NCBI RefSeq assembly: GCF_000020325.1
Contig: NC_010730.1
Coordinates: 248,001-312,000, forward strand
Direction: 5' to 3'
Origin: Sulfurihydrogenibium sp. YO3AOP1
GTDB lineage: Bacteria > Aquificota > Aquificia > Aquificales > Hydrogenothermaceae
DNA: 64,000 nucleotides
Of this stretch, positions 57,443 through 64,000 are shown one piece after another (position 1 is the first letter of the stretch; each line of letters starts with the position of its first letter). Below the pieces are notes generated by a model that saw nothing but the letters and a program-made list of their open reading frames with translations, searched no databases and had not been told where the DNA came from. Position numbers and translations under genes: made by a program.

Positions 57443-60400
57443 CTAATTTAACTCAGGCTTTTTCTTTTCTAGTTCTGAAGTATCACAGGCTTGAGGCTCT
57501 CCTTCAACTATACATTCAACGTTTAAACCAAGAGCTTTTAACTCTCTAACAAGAACTTTAAAGGATTCTGGTACGCCTATATCGTAGTAGTGTTTCCCTT
57601 TAATGATGGCTTCGTATACTCTCTTTCTTCCTTCAATATCGTCAGACTTAACTGTTAACATCTCTCTTAATGTATATGCTGCTCCGTGTGCTTCAAGCGC
57701 CCATACTTCCATCTCACCGAATCTTTGTCCACCAAACTGAGCTCTGCCACCAAGTGGCTGTTGTGTGATAAGAGAATAAGGTCCGGTTGAACGTGCGTGT
57801 ATTTTATCATCAACCATATGTATCAGTTTAAGCATATACATGTACCCTGCAGTAACTTCCAAGTCAAAAGCTTCTCCACTTCTACCATCAATAAGTTTAA
57901 CTTTACCATTATCTTTTATACCTGCATAATTAAGAAGTTTCTTGATATCTTCTTCTGATGCACTTTCAAAGATTGCAGTTTCGACAGGAATGCCAATTTT
58001 AGTTAAATCTCTAACTAAGTCTCTTAAAGATTCGTCGTCAAGTTTCGATAAGGCTTCTCTTAACTCTTGAGAGTCTTTCTTTCTTTGTTTAGTAAGGATT
58101 TTGTTATCTGTGTCATTTACAATGCTGTAATACTCAACAATCTTATCGATAATCTTTTCTCTATCAAAGATTTTTTCAAGCTCTTTTCCAAGTTTTTCAC
58201 CAAGTTTTTTAGCAGCTAATCCAAGGTGGGTCTCAAGTATTTGTCCTACGTTCATACGAGAAGGAACACCAAGAGGGTTCAAAACTATATCCACAGGAGT
58301 ACCATCTTCCATAAATGGCATATCTTCAACAGGAAGAACGACAGAGATTACGCCTTTATTACCGTGTCTACCTGCCATTTTATCACCGACCTGGATCTTT
58401 CTCTTTTGAGCTATGTAAACTTTAACAAGCTCGTTAACTCCAGGCTTTAAATCTGCTCCTTCTTGAACAGCTTCTTTTCTTTTTTCGTAAATCTTTTCCC
58501 AAAGCTCAATTTGAGATTTTGCTTTTTCAATGATAGATTCTACTTTTTTAATTAATTTTTTGTCTTTAATAAAGTTAGATGGATTGATAGCTATTATTTT
58601 TATAGCCTGAGAAACATTGTTTTCAGTTATATATTCTCCTTCAGGAATAATAACTTCACCAGCCACTTTGACATCCTTAGCAACTTTCACACCGATAAGA
58701 ATTTCCCTAAGCCAAGCATCTCTTTTATCTAATATGAACTTTTTCTTCTCTTCCAACTCTAAGTTAAGTTTATCAACTTCTTGTTTAATCAAAGTGTCTA
58801 AATACTTCTCTCTTTTTTCTTTTTTATCCTTTTTCTTCTTAGCAAAGATTTGGACATCAACTACCACACCTTCAACGCCCACAGGAACTCTTAATGAAGA
58901 ATCTTTTACTTCGCTCGCCTTTTCTCCAAAGATGGCAAATAAAAGTTTTTCTTCTGGTGTTAGCGCTGTTTCTCCCTTAGGAGTAACTTTACCAACCAAA
59001 ATATCTCCTGGTTTAACATATGCACCAACTCTTATAACGCCATGTTCATCGAGGTTTGCAAGCTGTCTTTCGTTAATACCTGGTATATTTCTTGTTATCT
59101 CTTCCGGACCTAACTTTGTTTCTCTTGCTTCTATTTCAAACTCTTCTATATGAATAGATGTAAATACATCATCTTTAACAAGTCTTTCTGAAATTACGAT
59201 AGCATCCTCGAAGTTATAGCCTCTCCATGGCATGAATGCAACAAGGACATTCTTTCCAAGTGCAAGCTCGCCTTTGTATGTAGAAGTCCCATCCGCTATT
59301 GTTGCACCTTTTTCTACAATATCACCTTTTCTAACAAGAGGTCTTTGATTCATGCATGTAGCTTGGTTAGAACCTTTAAATTTGTTTAACTTATAAATAT
59401 CCATACCAATATCTAACGGGTCATGGGGGTTAATCTCGTCTTCATTTACTTTTATAACGATAGTATTTCCATCAACTTTAACGACTTCACCACCTCTTTT
59501 TGCAACAATTACAGAACCAGAATCCTTGGCAATACTAACTTCCATTCCTGTACCAACGAGAGGATACTCTGTTCTCACAAGAGGCACCGCCTGACGTTGC
59601 ATGTTAGAACCCATAAGAGCCCTGTTAGCATCATCATGTTCAAGGAAAGGAATCAACGATGCAGACGGAGAAACTACTTGCTTAGGAGATATATCCATAT
59701 AGTGAACTTCGTTTGGTTCTACTAATCTTATATCACCATACGCCCTTGCAAGAACTCTATCTGTTAAGAATCTTCCTTTTTCATCTATTTCAGCATTAGC
59801 TTGAGCAATAACATACTTTTCTTCTTCGTATGCCGTTAAATATTCAATTTCGTTAGTAACAACGCCATCAACAACCTTTCTATACGGAGAAATTAAAAAT
59901 CCAAACTCATTTATTCTTGAATAAACAGTCATTGAAGAAACTAAACCGATGTTTTGACCCTCTGGCGTTTCTATCGGACATATTCTTCCATAATGAGATG
60001 GATGAACGTCCCTTATTTCAAATTTAGCACTCTCTCTTGTAAGACCACCTGGACCTAAAGCTGACAATCTTCTTTTATGTGTTAATTCAGATAATGGATT
60101 TGTTTGGTCCATAAATTGTGAAAGCTGACCGCTTTTTAAGAATTCAAGAATAGAGTTAGTTAAGTATCTTGGATTAATAAGCTCGCTTGGTTTTAAGTTA
60201 GGGTCTTCTACGTCAACGGTAGCAACTCTATCTCTAAATGCTTTTTGCATTCTCGCAATTCCAATTCTTGCCTGAGCCTCTAAAAGCTCTCCAACAGGTC
60301 TAACTCTTCTATTTCCTAAGTGTGCTATATCATCTAAGCTTTTCTTTCCATATCTTAATTCTAATAAATACTTAACTATTGCAATGATGTCGGCAAGCTG

Positions 60401-61909
60401 TAACGTTCTTGCTTCTTCGTCTAAGTACTCTTTTACTTTTATCTCTTTGAATGAAGTTTCTTTTAATTTTTCTAATACTACCAGGTCTATCTTTGTTCCT
60501 TTTGGAATAACCCCATTTTTAGTTTTTACATCTTCATCAAGAGCTAAAAGTGGGAATTTTTCAAAGAAATCTTCAAGGTCTAAAGGTTTAATAGTTTTTG
60601 GAACGTTATGTACTTTTGCATTTAGCTTAACTCTACCAACTCTTGAAAGGTCGTATCTTTGAATATCTGCAAACATATTGTTAAATAACTCTTTAGCTCT
60701 CTTCATAAAGGCTTTTGGGTCTAAAACTGCAGTATCCGTAGGTCTCATTTTTCTATAAATTTCCACAAGAGCAGCATCTCTAAAAGTAAAGAGAGCATTA
60801 ATTTTTGGTTCATCTTTCTTTAATGTTTCAACAATAACTCTTTGATATGGTGATTTGTTTATAACTTGAGGTTCTACAGTAACGACTTCTTCTATTCTGA
60901 TTCTATCATCGTTTAAAAGTTTTTCTAAATTTTCTACAGAAACATACTTCTCTTGCTTAATAGGTACTGGTTGACCTTTTTCAGATATTTCTTCATATAC
61001 ATATGTTACAAAAATATCCCTATTCATTAATTCTTCTAAATTAACGGGAATCTTTGTATTTTCAAGTACTAATTTACCATCTTCAACAATATATCTATCT
61101 ACCTTTCCGTAAAAGTTTTTAAGAATTTTATAAGTAGTATCTAATCCAAATGCTCTAAGGAGTGTTGTTCCAAGGATCTTTCTTCTATCTATCTTTGCAT
61201 AGAAAATTTCTGAATTTGTTGCATACTGAACCTCTACCCTTGAACCTTTTTCTGGAATAACACTTCCTTCATAAATAACCCTTGTAATAATGTCTTTTGT
61301 TTTGTCTTCTTTTCCTGAGAAGAATATACCCGAAGACCTAATTAATTGAGATACAATAATTCTTTCACTACCATTTATCATAAAATAAGCATAATCTGTT
61401 AGGAGAGGAATCTCACCAAAGTATATTTTTTGTTTTTTTATAGTCTTAGGAATTATTTCTCCCGTTTTAGGGTCTGTATGATTTATCACAAGCTCTAATA
61501 AAACTCTTAAAGGAGCACCATATGTTAATCCCTTAAATTTACACTCCTCAACAGTTAGCTTTTCTTTATATATTAACGGACCGCCACAATGTGGACAATC
61601 AACTTCTGGTCCACCGAGAACCTCATCAGGTAATGCTTTTCCACATTTTCCACATTCCCAATCACCAATCTCGTATCCAATATATCTAACTTCTAATTGA
61701 CCGTTTGGATCTACAAAAGGAAAAGATGTTCTAAGTAAGCTTTCAAGACCTTTATTTGGATCTCTTTTTAGAGGATTTGTATGAAATTGAACGAAGTTTT
61801 CGAAAGATTCTTTTGGAACGGATAAAAGGTCAGGAGGTGTTATTATTTCTCTTCTTCTTGAAAGTATTTTACGAAAAGGATTTCGTTTTAAATTTTTTAA
61901 CTCTCTCAT
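57443..61909 (-). CDS. rpoB: RNA polymerase beta subunit
   Basis: Core subunit. The rifampicin region reads [29 protein letters not shown], followed by [20 protein letters not shown], and C-terminal [13 protein letters not shown] and [26 protein letters not shown]. Two unusual features stand out. A four-cysteine zinc-ribbon-like insertion (C86, C89, C105, C108) lies in the N-terminal beta1/protrusion region, and a lysine-rich coiled insertion follows [15 protein letters not shown]. At 1,488 residues it is about 145 longer than the E. coli subunit. The wild-type rifampicin-pocket residues are present. Confidence 0.97.
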   Translation of the reverse strand: MRELKNLKRNPFRKILSRRREIITPPDLLSVPKESFENFVQFHTNPLKRDPNKGLESLLRTSFPFVDPNGQLEVRYIGYEIGDWECGKCGKALPDEVLGGPEVDCPHCGGPLIYKEKLTVEECKFKGLTYGAPLRVLLELVINHTDPKTGEIIPKTIKKQKIYFGEIPLLTDYAYFMINGSERIIVSQLIRSSGIFFSGKEDKTKDIITRVIYEGSVIPEKGSRVEVQYATNSEIFYAKIDRRKILGTTLLRAFGLDTTYKILKNFYGKVDRYIVEDGKLVLENTKIPVNLEELMNRDIFVTYVYEEISEKGQPVPIKQEKYVSVENLEKLLNDDRIRIEEVVTVEPQVINKSPYQRVIVETLKKDEPKINALFTFRDAALVEIYRKMRPTDTAVLDPKAFMKRAKELFNNMFADIQRYDLSRVGRVKLNAKVHNVPKTIKPLDLEDFFEKFPLLALDEDVKTKNGVIPKGTKIDLVVLEKLKETSFKEIKVKEYLDEEARTLQLADIIAIVKYLLELRYGKKSLDDIAHLGNRRVRPVGELLEAQARIGIARMQKAFRDRVATVDVEDPNLKPSELINPRYLTNSILEFLKSGQLSQFMDQTNPLSELTHKRRLSALGPGGLTRESAKFEIRDVHPSHYGRICPIETPEGQNIGLVSSMTVYSRINEFGFLISPYRKVVDGVVTNEIEYLTAYEEEKYVIAQANAEIDEKGRFLTDRVLARAYGDIRLVEPNEVHYMDISPKQVVSPSASLIPFLEHDDANRALMGSNMQRQAVPLVRTEYPLVGTGMEVSIAKDSGSVIVAKRGGEVVKVDGNTIVIKVNEDEINPHDPLDIGMDIYKLNKFKGSNQATCMNQRPLVRKGDIVEKGATIADGTSTYKGELALGKNVLVAFMPWRGYNFEDAIVISERLVKDDVFTSIHIEEFEIEARETKLGPEEITRNIPGINERQLANLDEHGVIRVGAYVKPGDILVGKVTPKGETALTPEEKLLFAIFGEKASEVKDSSLRVPVGVEGVVVDVQIFAKKKKDKKEKREKYLDTLIKQEVDKLNLELEEKKKFILDKRDAWLREILIGVKVAKDVKVAGEVIIPEGEYITENNVSQAIKIIAINPSNFIKDKKLIKKVESIIEKAKSQIELWEKIYEKRKEAVQEGADLKPGVNELVKVYIAQKRKIQVGDKMAGRHGNKGVISVVLPVEDMPFMEDGTPVDIVLNPLGVPSRMNVGQILETHLGLAAKKLGEKLGKELEKIFDREKIIDKIVEYYSIVNDTDNKILTKQRKKDSQELREALSKLDDESLRDLVRDLTKIGIPVETAIFESASEEDIKKLLNYAGIKDNGKVKLIDGRSGEAFDLEVTAGYMYMLKLIHMVDDKIHARSTGPYSLITQQPLGGRAQFGGQRFGEMEVWALEAHGAAYTLREMLTVKSDDIEGRKRVYEAIIKGKHYYDIGVPESFKVLVRELKALGLNVECIVEGEPQACDTSELEKKKPELN

Positions 61910-61941
61910 CCTTACACCACCTTATTTGATTTTAAAATAAA

Positions 61942-61972
61942 TAAAGGTAGATTGCCATAAAGACAATCTACC
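61942..61972 (-). terminator. Attenuator-like hairpin between rplL and rpoB
   Basis: In the transcript GGTAGATTG (61972-61964) pairs perfectly with CAATCTACC (61954-61946), 9-nt loop, then TTTATTTATTT. The rplL-rpoB gap carries a partial terminator in E. coli too, which keeps L7/L12 in excess of polymerase; position and form match that role. Confidence 0.7.
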
Positions 61973-62025
61973 CTTTCTTAAACTTGTTGAAAATTCTTTA
62001 TTGAGATAATGTTTATCAAGATTTA

Positions 62026-62412
62026 TTATTTTACTTCTACAGTAGCTCCAGCTTCCTCTAATTTTTTCTTAATTTGTTCTGCTTCATCCTTAGAAACTCC
62101 TTCTTTAACTGGTTTTGGAGCTCCATCTACGAGATCTTTTGCTTCTTTTAATCCAAGACCTGTGATTTCTCTAACAACTTTGATAACGTTGATTTTGTTT
62201 GCCCCTGCGTTTGTTAAAATAACATCAAATTCAGTTTTTTCTTCAGCTGGAGCAGCCGCACCTGCAGCACCACCAGCAGCTGGAGCAGCAGCAACCATAG
62301 CAGCTGCAGAAACACCAAACTCTTCTTCTAAGTCTTTTACAAGCTGTGCTAACTCTAACACTGTCATTGACTTAATAGCTTCTTTAATCTCTTCTCTTGT
62401 AATTGTTGCCAT
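62026..62412 (-). CDS. rplL: 50S ribosomal protein L7/L12
   Basis: Multicopy stalk protein recruiting GTPase factors. An N-terminal dimerisation helix ([20 protein letters not shown]) and an Ala/Gly/Pro hinge ([18 protein letters not shown]) precede a C-terminal domain with [31 protein letters not shown]. At 128 residues it is typical. Confidence 0.97.
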   Translation of the reverse strand: MATITREEIKEAIKSMTVLELAQLVKDLEEEFGVSAAAMVAAAPAAGGAAGAAAPAEEKTEFDVILTNAGANKINVIKVVREITGLGLKEAKDLVDGAPKPVKEGVSKDEAEQIKKKLEEAGATVEVK

Positions 62413-62440
62413 ATTTTTAAAACCTCCTATAAAATTTTAT

Positions 62441-62986
62441 TTAAGATTGTTTTTCTTTTTCTTGTCTTATAGCATCTAAAACTAAAACAGTTTTTTGCGG
62501 TAAAGCGTTAAGTACGCGTACAAGGTTTGTAATAGGTGCTTGTAGTACAGCCAATAGCTGAGCAACAAGTACTTCCTTGCTTGGTAGAGATGCAAGATAA
62601 TCAATCTTTTGTGCATCAGCAAATACGCCTTCTACTAAACCACCTTTTACTTTTGCATCTTCTTTTCCTTTCAAAAACTCTTTCAATAATTTAGCTGGTG
62701 CAACAATATCACCATATCCAAAAATAACTGCAGTTTGCTCTTTAAAAATATCTATTTTATCATAAAGTTGTGTTCCATTGCAAGCTCTGTATAAAAGTGT
62801 ATTTTTAACAACTTTCAATTCAGCATTTTCTTTTTTCAGCGTTTTCCTAAAATCTGCTACTGAGTTAGCATCTACACCTTTAAAATCTAAAAGTATAACA
62901 ACTGGTGCTGATTCTATTTTTTGTTTGAGGTCAGCAACTAACTGACTCTTCTTCTGGATCGATTTTCTATCTGTAGTTAATGCCAT
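62441..62986 (-). CDS. rplJ: 50S ribosomal protein L10
   Basis: Stalk base carrying L12 dimers. VILLDFKGVDANSVADFRKTLKKENAELKVVKNTLLYRAC is diagnostic, and the C-terminal helix (PITNLVRVLNALPQKTVLVL) binds L12. At 181 residues it is typical. Only 11 nt separates it from rplA, so there is no room for the long L10 autoregulatory leader known elsewhere. Confidence 0.96.
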   Translation of the reverse strand: MALTTDRKSIQKKSQLVADLKQKIESAPVVILLDFKGVDANSVADFRKTLKKENAELKVVKNTLLYRACNGTQLYDKIDIFKEQTAVIFGYGDIVAPAKLLKEFLKGKEDAKVKGGLVEGVFADAQKIDYLASLPSKEVLVAQLLAVLQAPITNLVRVLNALPQKTVLVLDAIRQEKEKQS

Positions 62987-62997
62987 GGCTCTACTCC

Positions 62998-63726
62998 TTA
63001 AGCTGCTTTAGTTTCTAAAGCTTTTTGTAATTCAGCTGGATTTAATTTAACTGAAGGGCTCATCGTTGTTTTTAAAACAACATTTCTTATATACTGACCT
63101 TTTGCACCGGGTGGCTTAGCTTTCAATACCGCATCTACAACAGCTAAAATATTTTCTTTAAGCTTATGATCTTCAAATGAAATTTTACCAACTGGAACAT
63201 GCAAGTTACCTGTTTTATCAACTTTAAACTCTACTCTACCTTTTTTAGCTTCTGTAACTGCTCTTTTAACGTCAGTCGTAACAGTTCCAACCTTAGGGTT
63301 TGGCATTAAGCCTCTTGGTCCTAAGATTTTACCGAGCTTAGCCAATTTGGGCATCATATCTGGAGTTGCTATCACAATGTCAAAATCTATCCAGTTTTCA
63401 TTTGCGATCTTATTGATAATCTCTTCACCTCCTGCATAATCAGCACCTGCCTCTTCTGCCTCTTTTAACTTTTCACCGGAAGCGATAACAAGAACTTTTA
63501 ACTCTCTTCCTAATCCATGAGGGAGCACTACTGAACCTCTTACCATTTGGTCAGCATACTTGGGGTCAACACCTAATCTAAAGATAAGCTCTACTGTTTC
63601 ATCAAACTTTCTCTGCAGAATTTTTTCCACTTCTTTTAGTTTTTGGATAGCTTCATCAAGGCTGTAAGTCTTTTCTTTATCAATGAGCTTTAATGCTTCT
63701 AAATATTTTTTTCCTCTTTTAGCCAT
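62998..63726 (-). CDS. rplA: 50S ribosomal protein L1
   Basis: Mobile L1-stalk protein. [60 protein letters not shown] and [22 protein letters not shown] are diagnostic. At 242 residues it is slightly long. In E. coli L1 represses its own operon; a site would lie before rplK, outside the window. Confidence 0.97.
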   Translation of the reverse strand: MAKRGKKYLEALKLIDKEKTYSLDEAIQKLKEVEKILQRKFDETVELIFRLGVDPKYADQMVRGSVVLPHGLGRELKVLVIASGEKLKEAEEAGADYAGGEEIINKIANENWIDFDIVIATPDMMPKLAKLGKILGPRGLMPNPKVGTVTTDVKRAVTEAKKGRVEFKVDKTGNLHVPVGKISFEDHKLKENILAVVDAVLKAKPPGAKGQYIRNVVLKTTMSPSVKLNPAELQKALETKAA

Positions 63727-63731
63727 AGCAC

Positions 63732-64000
63732 TTACCCCTTATATCCTTCAATTTCAATTCCCATACTGCGAGCAGTACCAGCTATAGTTCTCATAGCCAT
63801 CTCAATGTCTTCAGTGTTAAGGTCTTTTAATTTCATTTCAGCAATTTCCCTTAGCTGATTAACTGTAATTTTTCCAACCTTATTTCTCTTAGGATCTCCA
63901 GAACCTGTTTTGATGCCTGCAGCTTCTTTAAGGAGATAAGATGCTGGTGGAGTTTTAAGAATGAACGTAAAAGACCTATCTGAATAGATAGTAATTACTA
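63732..64000 (-). CDS. rplK: 50S ribosomal protein L11, 5' part outside window
   Basis: GTPase-centre protein. The visible C-terminal 88 residues, translated by hand, read [40 protein letters not shown], then [20 protein letters not shown] and [20 protein letters not shown]. This is the RNA-binding domain with the PPA and AGI motifs. About 50 N-terminal residues lie beyond the edge. The stop (63732-63734) is 5 nt before rplA. Confidence 0.96.
   Translation of the reverse strand, partial: VITIYSDRSFTFILKTPPASYLLKEAAGIKTGSGDPKRNKVGKITVNQLREIAEMKLKDLNTEDIEMAMRTIAGTARSMGIEIEGYKG

Noticed and set aside
58617-59153. 178-codon open frame antisense to rpoB
   Set aside because: Ser/Phe-rich shadow of the rpoB frame, with no independent promoter or ribosome site.
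62009-62479. 156-codon frame antisense to rplL
   Set aside because: It is produced by the Ala-rich hinge read backwards; no supporting signals.
62987-62997. L10 autoregulatory leader before rplJ
   Set aside because: Only 11 nt separates rplA and rplJ, too short for the known leader structure.

Overview
The window is a stretch of a small, AT-rich bacterial chromosome. Three features point to the Aquificota, most likely a Sulfurihydrogenibium-like member of the Hydrogenothermaceae. Carbamoyl-phosphate synthase is represented by an N-terminal half only. Leucyl-tRNA synthetase is represented by an alpha subunit that stops before the KMSKS motif. There is also a myo-inositol-phosphate synthase of the kind used by thermophiles. 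The taxonomic call is an inference; no rRNA gene is present.

Bases 1-32,800 are ordinary housekeeping chromosome in short operons on both strands. On the minus strand from the left come ilvB (cut by the window edge), an RlmD-type rRNA methyltransferase, a lipoprotein and kdsA. A plus-strand run follows: tRNA-His, a DUF2905 protein, queA, a CZB-GGDEF diguanylate cyclase, ispE, tRNA-Gln, prs, a 2-hydroxyacid dehydrogenase, a UvrD/PcrA helicase, a coiled-coil membrane protein, carB (N-terminal half) and leuS (alpha). Next are mtnC (minus), rnhA-radA, a solitary sdhA/frdA flavoprotein and a second coiled-coil protein. modA, a TOBE protein and modB follow without modC, then a lytic transglycosylase, ybeY-phoH, a CsgG-like secreted protein broken by an in-frame TAA, DUF167-ino1, serA, and a TIGR01212 radical SAM protein.

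From 32,484 to the right edge everything is on the minus strand and forms one very large ribosomal superoperon. Read in transcription order it runs rplK-rplA-rplJ-rplL-rpoB-rpoC, rpsL-rpsG-fusA-tuf, rpsJ to rpmC (S10 group), rpsQ to secY-adk-map-infA-rpmJ (spc group), rpsM-rpsK-rpsD-rpoA-rplQ (alpha group), then yggT. Two genes too short for routine ORF calling, rpmD and rpmJ, are present and intact. Internal control points can be read directly: consensus-like promoters before rpsL and rplN, terminator-like hairpins between rplL and rpoB, between rpoB and rpoC and after rpoC, and a GC-rich, possibly pseudoknotted leader between rpsD and rpoA.

The most conspicuous non-genic structure is a family of composite dispersed repeats. 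They are built from two imperfectly inverted half-modules (GTCATTCTGAGCGAAGCG... and GTCATCCTGAGGAC...), linker segments and outer flanking motifs. They occupy nearly every larger intergenic space in the left half and the rpoC-rpsL gap, and are absent from the rest of the superoperon. At two loci the repeat sits between two diverged copies of a promoter-like segment, and at one it is read through in frame by the lipoprotein ORF. No transposase, CRISPR array, prophage or defence island was found, and no clearly new multi-gene system. The best leads are the repeat family, the interrupted CsgG gene, the zinc-sensor-like cyclase, and the RNA polymerase subunit insertions.
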